Source: an uncultured Roseburia sp.
Lineage (GTDB): Bacteria; Bacillota; Clostridia; Lachnospirales; Lachnospiraceae
Length of the DNA stretch: 37,944 bases
Direction: 5' to 3'
Assembly: GCA_900539115.1 (NCBI GenBank)
Contig: UQAQ01000029.1
Coordinates: 1-37,944 of the forward strand
Below, in pieces: positions 8,325 to 16,582 of the stretch (positions within the stretch are counted from its first letter, which is position 1; every line of letters begins with the position of its first letter). The translations under genes were made by a program, and so were the position numbers. The notes below the pieces were generated by a model. That model was not told the origin of the DNA and did not search any database. It saw only the letters and a program-made list of their open reading frames with translations.

Positions 8325-9463
8325 CAGGATTCGCCCTCCAAACTCTTTATCACTTGTTCAAATGCCTCGAGATCCAAGTGCTCCCGCAGCTGATACAAAA
8401 GCCACGAAGCCTTTTTCTCTTCCAGTTGTTCCGTTTTTTCCGGAAATGCATCGCGAAACCGCCGAAACGCAAGTGTTTTTTCCATCTCTTCCACGCGGTC
8501 CTCGATGATCAATGCGATCTTTTTCGCTTCCGTCAATTTCTTTTCATTGTTTTTCTTTGCCAACGCCTGGATATCGTCCATATTTTTGACGATACATCCC
8601 TCTAGTCGTTCAATCGCCTCATCGACATCGCGTGGAATCGCCAGATCGATAAAACAAAGCGGTTTTTCCCGCCGCGCTTTTTTTACATTTTCTTCCAAGA
8701 AAATGTAATGCGGGCTGCTTGTCGCACTGATCACGACATCTGCCCAGCCAAGGTACTCATAACGGTTGTCATAATGCACCCAGCGAACCTGCTCGGTATC
8801 CTGAAAAGCAAGTTCATATTGTTTGTGTTTCCGGCTTGTCGCCACGATCCGAACGCAGTCGTCCGCATCCACAAGATCACGAAGTACGATCGATCCAATA
8901 TCACCGCTGGCTCCGACGAGCAAAATATGTGGTTCTTCTTTTCCTGCGCAGAACTGCAGGGCATCCAATGTCGTCAATGTACCGACCGACACCGGCAGTC
9001 TTGTCATCATGGACTGATCTGCAATCTCCTTTGCGAGCTGCAATGCACTCTGGAAAATGACATTGAGGTCACCGTCCGTCATCTGGCGCGTCTTTGCGGA
9101 TTCATAAGCCAGTTTTACCTGACGGATGATCTCCACTTCGCCAAGCACCGCGGATTCAAGACCGCAAACCACTTGATACAGGTGTTTTACTGCTGCCTTC
9201 TTTTCGTAACGCATCGCGTATTTCCAAAATTCTTCTCGCGTGATGCCCTTTTGCTTCTGAAAAAATCCCTCTACTGCATGATATATTTCATTTGACCCGG
9301 AAATGTATATTTCACAGCGGTTACATGTCATCAAAAGAACACAGCCGTCGAGCCCCTGTGCCCCTGCCATCCGAAAAAACTGCTCTTTTTCCTCGTCGCT
9401 GAGAGCAAAACGTTCTCTCATTTCGGTTATGGAATTTTTGTGATTGATACTGATACAGATCAT
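8324..9463 (-). CDS. hemA: Glutamyl-tRNA reductase
   Basis: A 379-residue NADPH-dependent enzyme reducing glutamyl-tRNA to glutamate-1-semialdehyde, the entry step of the C5 route. The catalytic cysteine is C47 in LLMTCNRCEIY. GASGDIGS is the nucleotide-binding motif and a C-terminal helical dimerisation part is present. At 379 residues it is somewhat short for the family, mainly because of a compact C-terminus. The start at 9463 (MICISINHKN) is chosen over 9520 because family members begin close to this beta strand and ACGGAG lies upstream. It opens the tetrapyrrole half of the operon, 77 bases after the JAMM peptidase gene. Confidence 0.95.
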   Translation of the reverse strand: MICISINHKNSITEMRERFALSDEEKEQFFRMAGAQGLDGCVLLMTCNRCEIYISGSNEIYHAVEGFFQKQKGITREEFWKYAMRYEKKAAVKHLYQVVCGLESAVLGEVEIIRQVKLAYESAKTRQMTDGDLNVIFQSALQLAKEIADQSMMTRLPVSVGTLTTLDALQFCAGKEEPHILLVGASGDIGSIVLRDLVDADDCVRIVATSRKHKQYELAFQDTEQVRWVHYDNRYEYLGWADVVISATSSPHYIFLEENVKKARREKPLCFIDLAIPRDVDEAIERLEGCIVKNMDDIQALAKKNNEKKLTEAKKIALIIEDRVEEMEKTLAFRRFRDAFPEKTEQLEEKKASWLLYQLREHLDLEAFEQVIKSLEGES

Positions 9464-9496
9464 ACGTATAAACTCCGTTCTCTTCTTTAAACTAAC

Positions 9497-9537
9497 GGAA
9501 AGGAAGAAAGCTGCCTGCAACAGCCCTCTTCCTTCCC
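9497..9537 (-). other. Stem-loop between the sulfur half and the tetrapyrrole half of the operon
   Basis: GGAAAGGAAG (9497-9506) pairs imperfectly with CTTCCTTCC (9528-9536), with an inner GCTG/CAGC stem. On the minus-strand transcript no U-run follows it, so it is unlikely to terminate the operon. It could set relative mRNA stability of the two segments. On the plus strand a CTTTTT run follows, so it could stop antisense transcripts. Confidence 0.5.
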
Positions 9538-9540
9538 TTT

Positions 9541-9954
9541 TTAAGAAATGATCAATTCTTCTTTGGATACATTTTTCTCCTCGTCAATGACAAACGCATT
9601 GAGTACCGGATTTTCGGGCTCCATCAAAGACAAGATCAGATAATTTACTTTGGAATCGTATGCCAGACGCTTGTCCTCTTCGGATGGCCGGGAAGGAGAT
9701 TCCGGATGTGAATGAAAATTGCCAAGCAGCTGATATCCATTCGCACGCATATCTTTCACTGCGGCAAGCTGTTCTTTCGGATCCATGGAAAAATGCTCAT
9801 TGCTCTCGTCGATATTGGTCAGAAGATACACTTTTTTAATGTGCTTTTCGTCGCCGTCTTTTGTCCCTCCGATCAGACCACAAGCCTCGTTCGGAAGTCC
9901 TTCCTTGCAATGAGCAAGAATTTTCTCATAATCGTCTTTGGTCATCGTTAACAT
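9541..9954 (-). CDS. JAMM/MPN+ metallopeptidase, predicted sulfur-carrier-processing protease (HcyD/Mec+-like)
   Basis: A 137-residue single-domain zinc peptidase. The complete JAMM motif is present: E23 in LPNEACGLIGG, and H81-x-H83-x7-S91-x2-D94 in NFHSHPESPSRPSEED. Bacterial members of this type remove residues from the C-terminus of ThiS/MoaD-like carriers or cut carrier-amino acid conjugates (Mec+ with CysO in mycobacteria, HcyD with HcyS in Wolinella). Here a ThiS-like carrier with extra residues after its diglycine is encoded two genes upstream, with the ThiF-like enzyme between. The start at 9954 has AGGAGG six bases before it. Function is inferred from motif plus neighbours. Confidence 0.88.
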   Translation of the reverse strand: MLTMTKDDYEKILAHCKEGLPNEACGLIGGTKDGDEKHIKKVYLLTNIDESNEHFSMDPKEQLAAVKDMRANGYQLLGNFHSHPESPSRPSEEDKRLAYDSKVNYLILSLMEPENPVLNAFVIDEEKNVSKEELIIS

Positions 9955-9986
9955 AGTTTTCCTCCTTCGAAAAAAACATTTACATT

Positions 9987-10793
9987 CTATTTGCCGTCAC
10001 ATTCTACCTGCTCATAATCGATCAGCTCGGTAATCGTCGGATGATCGCCGCATACGGCACAAGTTCCGTTTGCTTTTGGCAGTTTGATCGTGTGAAATTC
10101 CATCTTAAGCGCATCGTAAGTCAACAGTTTTCCGGTAAGAAGATCGCCGACTCCGATCAGATATTTGATTGCTTCCATTGCCTGAAGGCTTCCGATCACA
10201 CCGCCCATTGCGCCGATGACACCTGCCTGCTTACAGGTAGGAACTGCGTCCTTTGGAGGTGGATTTTTGAATACACAACGGTAACATGGTCCTTCTCCCG
10301 GTACATAGGTCATGAGCTGGCCCTTAAAGCGAATGATTCCGGCGTGGGAGAATGGTTTTTTCGCCATAACGCAAGCATCATTGATCAGGAATTTCGCAGG
10401 GAAATTATCGGTTCCATCGATAATGAAATCATAATCCTTGATCAGATCCATAACATTCTCCGATGTCACAAATTCACGGTAAGTATTTACGGTAACATCC
10501 GGGTTCATCGCATTCATTGTCTCTTTTGCGGATTTTACTTTCGCTTTTCCGACATCTGCTGTGCCGTGGATGATCTGACGCTGCAAGTTCGAAAGATCGA
10601 CTTCGTCCGCATCGACAATACCGATCGTTCCGACACCGGCTGCGGCAAGATACATCGCTGCCGGAGCACCAAGTCCACCGGCTCCGATGATCAGCACTTT
10701 GCCATTCATCAGTTTTTTCTGGCCTTTCACGCCCACTTCCTGCAAAATGATGTGGCGTGAGTAGCGCTCCATCTGTTCATTCGTAAATGCCAT
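9987..10793 (-). CDS. ThiF/MoeB/HesA-family sulfur-carrier adenylyltransferase (HcyF-like)
   Basis: A 268-residue E1-like enzyme that adenylates the C-terminal glycine of a ubiquitin-like sulfur carrier. Seen are the ATP-binding GAGGLGAPAAMYLAAAG, DADEVDLSNLQRQ, DGTDNFPAKFLIND, and two Cys pairs for structural zinc (CYRC and CAVC). A cysteine in the crossover-loop region (PTCKQAG) is also present. It overlaps the stop of the carrier gene by one base (TAATG), so the two are coupled. No moaE, thiG or thiH is nearby, which argues against molybdopterin or thiazole synthesis. Adjacent MetY and JAMM genes point to homocysteine synthesis. Confidence 0.9.
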   Translation of the reverse strand: MAFTNEQMERYSRHIILQEVGVKGQKKLMNGKVLIIGAGGLGAPAAMYLAAAGVGTIGIVDADEVDLSNLQRQIIHGTADVGKAKVKSAKETMNAMNPDVTVNTYREFVTSENVMDLIKDYDFIIDGTDNFPAKFLINDACVMAKKPFSHAGIIRFKGQLMTYVPGEGPCYRCVFKNPPPKDAVPTCKQAGVIGAMGGVIGSLQAMEAIKYLIGVGDLLTGKLLTYDALKMEFHTIKLPKANGTCAVCGDHPTITELIDYEQVECDGK

Positions 10794-11002
10794 TAAAATG
10801 CTCCTCCTCCCATGAAGTAAAGAAATTCGATGACATCATTTTCTTTGATCTCTGTTTTGTCGAAATCTTCACTTTCCACAAAGTCATCGTTTACGGTAAC
10901 GGTTACATAATCCGGGTTTTCTACCTTTTCATCGACGATCAGTTTCGCGATGGTAGTTCCCTGTTCGATTTCCTTTTTCTCTCCTGCTACGGTTACTAAC
11001 AT
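10793..11002 (-). CDS. ThiS/MoaD-like sulfur carrier protein with C-terminal extension (HcyS-like)
   Basis: A 69-residue beta-grasp protein. The C-terminus reads MGGGAF: the glycine run needed for thiocarboxylate formation is followed by extra residues, so it cannot be adenylated until trimmed. The JAMM peptidase at 9541-9954 is the obvious processing enzyme and the ThiF-like protein the activating one. Known parallels are HcyS of Wolinella, whose last residue is removed by HcyD, and CysO of mycobacteria. ThiS itself ends directly in GG. Whether the mature end is GG or GGG cannot be told from sequence. It lies 17 bases after the thioredoxin gene. Confidence 0.9.
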   Translation of the reverse strand: MLVTVAGEKKEIEQGTTIAKLIVDEKVENPDYVTVTVNDDFVESEDFDKTEIKENDVIEFLYFMGGGAF

Positions 11003-11019
11003 TTCTTTGTCCTCCTGTT

Positions 11020-11337
11020 TTATAATAACTTTTTGACAGTTTCTTCCAATTCTGGTCGTTTTACCAGACCACGGATTCTCTCAACCTCGCTGCCATTTTT
11101 GAAAAATAACAACGTCGGGGATGCTACCACTTCATGTTTCTGAGCCAGTTCAGCATCAAAATTTACATTGACTTTTACTACTTTTACCTGGTCCTCATAA
11201 TCATCTTCCAAGCCACCAAGGATCGGAGATAACTGTTTGCATGGAATACAGCTGTCCGAATAAAATTCTACCACAACCGGCAGATCAGATCCAAGGACCT
11301 CGGTTTCAAATTCTTCGCTGCTTACTCGTTTTGCCAT
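11020..11337 (-). CDS. Thioredoxin-like protein with CIPC active site
   Basis: A 105-residue thioredoxin fold with VVVEFYSDSCIPCKQL; the redox pair is C30 and C33. The usual WCGPC is replaced by SCIPC, which should change redox potential and partner choice. The cis-proline region ASPTLLFF and the C-terminal helix are normal. It sits between TusA and the sulfur carrier in an operon that also encodes thioredoxin reductase. Likely it passes electrons to the sulfite reductase or APS reductase, or reduces persulfide or thiocarboxylate intermediates. That role is inferred; the fold assignment is firm. Confidence 0.9.
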   Translation of the reverse strand: MAKRVSSEEFETEVLGSDLPVVVEFYSDSCIPCKQLSPILGGLEDDYEDQVKVVKVNVNFDAELAQKHEVVASPTLLFFKNGSEVERIRGLVKRPELEETVKKLL

Positions 11338-11346
11338 TGTTTTCTC

Positions 11347-11592
11347 CTATTCTTCGACCTTCTTAACGATCAGGTCGTAAGTACCATTCTCATTGTCGAT
11401 CAGTTTCAGGATCTGCTGTCCTTCTTCTTTAAAGCTTCGAGGTACGTTCTGAACCGGCTCACCGTCGTTCATGGTCACGGCAAGAACCTGTCCTACTTCA
11501 ATCTCTTCCATCGCTACTTTTGCTTTTACAAATGTCATCGGGCAGACAACATCGGTAATGTCTACTCTTTCATCAATTTCAAAATCAGCCAT
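11347..11592 (-). CDS. TusA/SirA-like sulfurtransferase
   Basis: An 81-residue TusA-family protein. The family's CPxP signature appears as DVVCPMTFVKAKVAM, with the conserved cysteine and its proline but without the second proline. TusA proteins carry sulfur as a cysteine persulfide between donors and acceptors. It overlaps the end of the sulfite reductase gene by eight bases and has AAGGAGG inside that gene as ribosome site. A role in moving sulfide-level sulfur from the sulfite reductase toward the carrier protein is suggested by position. Confidence 0.85.
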   Translation of the reverse strand: MADFEIDERVDITDVVCPMTFVKAKVAMEEIEVGQVLAVTMNDGEPVQNVPRSFKEEGQQILKLIDNENGTYDLIVKKVEE

Positions 11593-12445
11593 TGTATGCC
11601 TCCTTAATCACTTTTTCAAATTTATCTTCGCCTATGCGCTCGATCGTAAACTGGAAACGCTCGCTTGGATTTGCATTGTCATCAAAGAACTGGATCGCTG
11701 CATCGGTTACGCGAAACAATGTCTCTTCGTCCTTGATCACCGGCACGACTTCTTCTCCTTTGTGAATGCGGTTTCCGAAAAGTCCACCGAAGGATACGAG
11801 ATATCCTGTCGTCACATCCCAGGCATCGGTTGGACACGCTTTGGCGCATCTTCCGCAGTAGTTACACTTACTTTCTTCCACTTCAATCTTTCCGTCTTCC
11901 AGTTTGATTGCATCGGTGCGGCACGCTTTTACGCACACACCACACTGGATACAGGCATCCTCTTTCCATTTTACGATAGAAGCACCTTTCACTCCGACAT
12001 CGTTTTCCTCGGACTTCAAACAGTTATTCTGGCATCCGGTGACACCAAATTTAAATTTATGAGGAAGTTCTCTTGCAAAATATCTCTCGTCCAGTTTCTG
12101 AGCGATATCGTAGGAATCAATGTTTCCGCTTGGACAGATCTGATTCCCCTGACAGGCTGTGACAGTACGTACACGTGGGCCGCAGACACCCGGCTTACAA
12201 TCGCCTTTCTCCAATTCTGCTTTCACTTCATCGATCTGATCCAGTTTGATAAATGGGATCTCTACGCCCTGTCTGGATGTCAGATGTACATGTCCGTCTC
12301 CATATTTTTCTGCCACTTCCGCAATCTTAGCCAGCTGCTTTGCTGTCAGATTTCCTCCTACCACTGCCAGTCGCAGGGAAAAGTTATTTTTTTGTTTCTG
12401 GCGCATGAATCCGCCTTTTTTCAGTGTAGCATAATCTACTGCCAT
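11585..12445 (-). CDS. Small siroheme sulfite reductase with fused 2x[4Fe-4S] ferredoxin domain
   Basis: A 286-residue enzyme reducing sulfite to sulfide. The siroheme-[4Fe-4S] ligands are C98-x5-C104 (TACQGNQIC) and C138-x3-C142 (GCQNNC). A ferredoxin insert follows with C165/C168/C171/C175 and C194/C197/C200/C204. The domain order resembles small dissimilatory-like sulfite reductases, AsrC and methanogen Dsr-like proteins, and it is much smaller than CysI. Its siroheme would come from the hem/sir genes downstream in the same operon. The start has AAGGAGG upstream. It lies between metY and tusA, and no partner subunit such as AsrA or AsrB is present, so it may accept electrons directly from ferredoxin or thioredoxin. 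Confidence 0.92.
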   Translation of the reverse strand: MAVDYATLKKGGFMRQKQKNNFSLRLAVVGGNLTAKQLAKIAEVAEKYGDGHVHLTSRQGVEIPFIKLDQIDEVKAELEKGDCKPGVCGPRVRTVTACQGNQICPSGNIDSYDIAQKLDERYFARELPHKFKFGVTGCQNNCLKSEENDVGVKGASIVKWKEDACIQCGVCVKACRTDAIKLEDGKIEVEESKCNYCGRCAKACPTDAWDVTTGYLVSFGGLFGNRIHKGEEVVPVIKDEETLFRVTDAAIQFFDDNANPSERFQFTIERIGEDKFEKVIKEAYNG

Positions 12446-12459
12446 AATTCACTTCCTCC

Positions 12460-13686
12460 TTATTTCTTCTCAATCGCGTATTTAAAATCTTCGATGATAT
12501 CCTGAATATCTTCAATGCCGACGCTGATTCGGATCAGGTCGTCAAATACTCCGGCATCTTCTTTCTCTTTTTCCGTGCTGTGCGCATTCAGCGTCGATTC
12601 GGGATGAATGATCAAGGACTTTGTATCTCCGATATTGGAGACAATTTTTGGTAATTTCAAATCATTCATAATCTGGAAAGCACGTTCTTTGCTTCCGACC
12701 CGGATCGTAAGTATCGCGCCATAGCCATGTTCCAGAGTTTTTTCTGCAGTCTCGTGCCATGGGCTGTCTGGCAGTGCCGGATAATTTACTTTGATATCCG
12801 GATACTGTGTCAAAAACTCAGCTAACTTTTCGGCATTGAAACAGGCACGCTCCATACGGAGTCCGAGTGTTTCAATCCCCAGCATATTGTAAAATGCTGT
12901 CTGTGGTGCCATGCAGGCACCGGTATTTCGAAACAAGCCATTTCTCAGTTTCGCGGTAAATGCAAATTTCCCAAATTTTGCATATTCTTTCATGCCGGGA
13001 TATCTTTCTTTATCCCATTTGAAGTTTCCGCTGTCGGTGATCACACCGCTGATGGCATCGCTGTTTCCATTTACATATTTCGATGTCGAATTGACGACGA
13101 TGTCGGCACCAAGTTCGAGTGGACGGACAAGATACGCGGTTGCGACCGTGTTGTCCATCACAAGCGGAAGTCCGTTCTCATGTGCCATCTCCGCCAGCTT
13201 ACGGATGTCTACGACATCCAGTTTCGGATTTCCGATCGTCTCGGCAAAGATCACTCTTGTCTTGTCGCTGATCGCTGCTTTGACTGCCTCTTCGTCATGA
13301 ATATCGACAAATACGGTTTTGATCCCAAATGCTTCAAAATCATGAAAAACATCGATGGAACCTCCGTATAAACTCGTGCTTGCCAGAATTTCCTCTCCGG
13401 CATTCACGATATTAAGTAAGGCATTGAAGATGGCTGCCATTCCGGAAGCACAGGCGATTGAAGAAAGTCCATTCTCCAATGCTGTCATCCGGTTTTCAAA
13501 GGCTGTGATCGTCGGATTATTCAATCTTGTATACGAAAATCCGTTTGCCTTATTATGAAACAATTTTTCATGCTGTTCTGCAGACGTCTGATAGAAGGCG
13601 CTGGATTGGTAGATTGGCGTGAGCGTCGCTCCGGTCGCCTCATCTCCCATTTTTCCACTGTGCAAAAGTGCTGTGTTGAATCTCAT
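12460..13686 (-). CDS. metY: O-acetylhomoserine sulfhydrylase (aminocarboxypropyltransferase)
   Basis: A 408-residue PLP enzyme of the Cys/Met metabolism family that makes homocysteine from O-acetylhomoserine and sulfide or a protein thiocarboxylate. The PLP lysine is K203 in VVNSTSKYVNG. Other landmarks are FSYTRLNNPT, DNTVATAYL and the C-terminal RISVGIEDIQDI. Length fits MetY rather than the shorter MetB/MetC. GGAGGG precedes the start. In Wolinella a MetY enzyme takes sulfur from HcyS; the equivalent carrier, activator and peptidase are in this operon, so this is the likely acceptor enzyme. Confidence 0.94.
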   Translation of the reverse strand: MRFNTALLHSGKMGDEATGATLTPIYQSSAFYQTSAEQHEKLFHNKANGFSYTRLNNPTITAFENRMTALENGLSSIACASGMAAIFNALLNIVNAGEEILASTSLYGGSIDVFHDFEAFGIKTVFVDIHDEEAVKAAISDKTRVIFAETIGNPKLDVVDIRKLAEMAHENGLPLVMDNTVATAYLVRPLELGADIVVNSTSKYVNGNSDAISGVITDSGNFKWDKERYPGMKEYAKFGKFAFTAKLRNGLFRNTGACMAPQTAFYNMLGIETLGLRMERACFNAEKLAEFLTQYPDIKVNYPALPDSPWHETAEKTLEHGYGAILTIRVGSKERAFQIMNDLKLPKIVSNIGDTKSLIIHPESTLNAHSTEKEKEDAGVFDDLIRISVGIEDIQDIIEDFKYAIEKK

Positions 13687-13709
13687 ACGTTCCCTCCATT
13701 TTCGTCTCT

Positions 13710-15347
13710 TCAGATGTAGTTGCCATTGCGTACGGATGCTTCGCCGTAAACCGACTGTTTGCGGATATAGGCTGCCACTTCTTCTACCTCCGTACCATTT
13801 TCACTCCAATTCGTGATATAATTTTCATTTTTATTTGTAATGCTGTCTGCCTGTTTTTTGTCAACAAGAAGCAGAACAACGATTCCTGCGCGGTGCAGGT
13901 GTTTGAGCACCAGGGAAATGTCCTCGCCCTGTGCCGGTGCATACAGATACGTATGTCTGCCATCGATGTGAAGAACTTTTTCCACATCCTCCACAAACGC
14001 ACGATTGACTTTATCGGATTTGACAAATTCTACGGTAACCGCCGTCTGTCCTTTGACTGCTGCACGGACTTTGCGGTCCACACGTCCTTCATACAGACCA
14101 TGCTCTTCGGTATTTACATTTTCTACCACTCCGCAGGCAGATGTCATATTGGTTACACGGTCAATGAGAATAAATTCTCCCATTGTCTTATGTTTTTTAA
14201 ATTCATCTACGACAATCTTGTCTGCCAGTGAGATCTTACATACCGCGATCTCGTTTTTGCTGAGCGTTTCCACCGGTTTCTGCTCACCTGTATTAACGTC
14301 GATTGCATATTCAATCTTGGTAACCGCTCCCGGGATGGTCTTTGTTCCCAGTTTAAAGAAGAAGTTCTTTCCACTGATAAGTTCATCGTCGTCCATCCAA
14401 AGGAGTGTCGCTGTCAAGGTCGATGCGACTTTCACCTGAGAATCCAAAGAAAGCACGCATCCTCTTGATACATCTACTTCGCGGTCAAGCTGGATCGTTA
14501 CCGGCTGGCCTTTCACCGCTTTATCGCTCTGTTTGTCACCGACATAAATGCTCTTAACTTTCGCTGTCTCATTGCTAGGCAGGGTTGTCAGTTCGTCGCC
14601 GACATGGATCTCGCCATCCTCCACCTGCCCCTGAAAGCCTCGGAATGTGTGGTCCGGACGGCATACACGCTGTACCGGCATATAGAAACCTACTTCGTGG
14701 TCGTCTTCGGAAATGTCAATATTTTCCAAGCATGTCAGAAGTGCCTCCCCGTCATACCATTTGATGTTGTCGGATTTTGTCGTAACATTGTCGCCTTCTG
14801 TCGCAGAAACCGGAATAATCTTGACATTAGCAAGGCTGAGTTCTTCGGAAAGCTCCTTGATCTGTGCTTCAATCTCGCGGAATCTCTCTTCGCTGTAATC
14901 CACAAGGTCCATTTTGTTGACGGCAAATACAAAATATTTGATTCCCATCAGCTCACAGATTCTTGCGTGGCGTCTTGTCTGTACAAGCACGCCCTGTTTT
15001 GCGTCGATCAAAATGACTGCAAGGTCGGCAAAGGAAGCTCCTACTGCCATGTTTCTTGTGTATTCTTCATGTCCCGGTGTGTCCGCAACGATGAAGCTTC
15101 TTTTCTCTGTCGTAAAGTAACGGTACGCAACGTCAATCGTGATTCCCTGCTCGCGCTCTGCCATCAATCCGTCGAGAAGCAGTGAGTAGTCAATCTCGCC
15201 GCCGCGGCTTCCGACTTTACTGTCTAATTCCAGTGCTTTTTCCTGGTCGGTATACAATAACTTTGAATCGTATAAAATATGTCCAATTAAGGTTGATTTT
15301 CCGTCATCCACGCTTCCGCATGTAATAAATTTCAATAATCCGCTCAT
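13710..15347 (-). CDS. cysN: Sulfate adenylyltransferase GTPase subunit with degenerate APS-kinase-like tail
   Basis: A 545-residue protein. Residues 1 to about 430 are an EF-Tu-like GTPase that drives APS formation by CysD: GSVDDGKST (G1), DTPGHEEY (G3), NKMD (G4). The last 112 residues are extra compared with Escherichia coli CysN. They match the layout of a CysC APS-kinase domain by eye (VEKVLHIDGRHTYLY and LHRAGIVVLLLV against VEKxLxxxGRHTYLLDG and MADAGLIVLVS), but the P-loop position reads FVKSDKVNR and the DGDNVR region is lost. The tail should therefore not be an active kinase. The start is one base after the cysD stop, with AGAAGGG inside cysD. Confidence 0.94.
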   Translation of the reverse strand: MSGLLKFITCGSVDDGKSTLIGHILYDSKLLYTDQEKALELDSKVGSRGGEIDYSLLLDGLMAEREQGITIDVAYRYFTTEKRSFIVADTPGHEEYTRNMAVGASFADLAVILIDAKQGVLVQTRRHARICELMGIKYFVFAVNKMDLVDYSEERFREIEAQIKELSEELSLANVKIIPVSATEGDNVTTKSDNIKWYDGEALLTCLENIDISEDDHEVGFYMPVQRVCRPDHTFRGFQGQVEDGEIHVGDELTTLPSNETAKVKSIYVGDKQSDKAVKGQPVTIQLDREVDVSRGCVLSLDSQVKVASTLTATLLWMDDDELISGKNFFFKLGTKTIPGAVTKIEYAIDVNTGEQKPVETLSKNEIAVCKISLADKIVVDEFKKHKTMGEFILIDRVTNMTSACGVVENVNTEEHGLYEGRVDRKVRAAVKGQTAVTVEFVKSDKVNRAFVEDVEKVLHIDGRHTYLYAPAQGEDISLVLKHLHRAGIVVLLLVDKKQADSITNKNENYITNWSENGTEVEEVAAYIRKQSVYGEASVRNGNYI

Positions 15348-15348
15348 A

Positions 15349-16248
15349 TTAGAAATACCCTTCTCTCTTTCTTCGTTCCATACTGCCAGCAGCTTCATTG
15401 TCGATCACTCGTGTCGTTCTCTCGGAAGATACGGCGCTCAGTGTCTCGTCGATAATTTCGTCCAGTGTCGTCGCAGTGGACTCGCATCCACCGGTAAGTG
15501 GATAACATCCCAGGGTGCGGAATCGTACACTCTTGTACTCGATCTTTTCCCCCGGACGAAGTTTCATACGGTCATCGTCTACCATGATAATGTTGCCGTC
15601 GCGGTAAACGACCGGACGTACTTTTGCAAAGTACAGCGACGGGATCTCGATATTTTCACGGCGAATGTACTGCCAGATATCCGTCTCAGTCCAGTTTGAC
15701 AATGGAAATACTCGTACTTCCTGATGTTTCTGGATCTTGGAATTGTACAGTTTCCACATCTCGGGACGCTGGTTTTTCGGATCCCACGCATGATGTTCGT
15801 TTCGGAAAGAGAATATTCTCTCTTTTGCTCTTGATTTCTCCTCGTCTCGGCGTCCACCACCAAACGCAGCGGTAAATCCGTATTTGTCGAGGGCCTGTTT
15901 CAATGCCTGTGTTTTCATGATATCGGTATAAGCAGAACCGTGGTCAAATGGATTGATTCCGTCTTTTACCCCTTGTTCGTTAATGTACTCGATCATATCG
16001 ATGCCGAGTTTTTTGGCCGTTTTGTCACGGAACTCGATCATTTCTTTAAATTTCCATGTTGTATTGACATGTAAAAACGGGAACGGCGGTTTCTCCGGAT
16101 AAAAAGCTTTCATTGCCAAATGCAGCATTACCGAGCTGTCTTTTCCGATGGAATAAAGCATTACCGGTTTTTCACATTCTGCAGCCACTTCACGGATGAT
16201 GTAGATTGCTTCTGCCTCCAATTTGTCAAGATGTGAAAACTCACTCAT
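15349..16248 (-). CDS. cysD: Sulfate adenylyltransferase small subunit
   Basis: A 299-residue ATP sulfurylase subunit of the PP-loop family that forms APS from ATP and sulfate. Seen are MLYSIGKDSSVMLHLA (PP-loop), FPFLHVNTTWKF, GGRRDEEKSRAKERIFSFR and the C-terminal RKREGYF shared by CysD proteins. The start at 16248 (MSEFSHLDKLEAE) has AGGAAGGA upstream; a longer reading frame from 16320 overlaps aprB and is rejected. It works as a heterodimer with the CysN encoded immediately after it. Confidence 0.97.
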   Translation of the reverse strand: MSEFSHLDKLEAEAIYIIREVAAECEKPVMLYSIGKDSSVMLHLAMKAFYPEKPPFPFLHVNTTWKFKEMIEFRDKTAKKLGIDMIEYINEQGVKDGINPFDHGSAYTDIMKTQALKQALDKYGFTAAFGGGRRDEEKSRAKERIFSFRNEHHAWDPKNQRPEMWKLYNSKIQKHQEVRVFPLSNWTETDIWQYIRRENIEIPSLYFAKVRPVVYRDGNIIMVDDDRMKLRPGEKIEYKSVRFRTLGCYPLTGGCESTATTLDEIIDETLSAVSSERTTRVIDNEAAGSMERRKREGYF

Positions 16249-16267
16249 ATCTGTGTCCTTCCTTTCG

Positions 16268-16582
16268 CTAGTACTTATTTGATTCTTTTTTGTTGATAAT
16301 AACCTGTTCTTTGCTGCCATCTCTTCGTAATATGTTCCAGTATAACTGATTTTCTTCCGAAAGTACAGTCATCTTGCTTCCCATACCTCCAATATCTGCT
16401 CCCAGGTAAAGAGCAATCGCGCCAAACCGGCACTCTTTGATACAGGATGAGCATCCCCAGCAGTCTTTCGGGTACCTGATATAGGCTTTTTTGTCGTCGT
16501 CCATCTTGATCAAACTTCCCGGACAAACTTTCGCGCAGGCGGTACAGCCTTTGCACAATGCCTTGTTAATTGCTATGCTCAT
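16268..16582 (-). CDS. aprB: Adenylylsulfate reductase beta subunit (ferredoxin-like)
   Basis: A 104-residue protein with two [4Fe-4S] binding sets, C10/C13/C16/C20 (CKGCTACAKVC) and C41/C44/C47/C51 (CWGCSSCIKEC). The second set, with its inserted tryptophan and GAIALYLGADIG, is typical of AprB and tells it apart from ordinary ferredoxins. It passes electrons to the flavin of AprA for reduction of APS to sulfite and AMP. It lacks the long C-terminal tail of dissimilatory AprB, which fits an assimilatory role. GGGAGGAGC precedes the start, which lies within the last codons of aprA. Confidence 0.9.
   Translation of the reverse strand: MSIAINKALCKGCTACAKVCPGSLIKMDDDKKAYIRYPKDCWGCSSCIKECRFGAIALYLGADIGGMGSKMTVLSEENQLYWNILRRDGSKEQVIINKKESNKY

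Noticed and set aside
9987..11002. Thiazole (ThiS/ThiF) or molybdopterin (MoaD/MoeB) biosynthesis
   Set aside because: No thiG, thiH, moaE or moaA nearby, the carrier has residues after its glycines, and a JAMM peptidase and MetY are adjacent.
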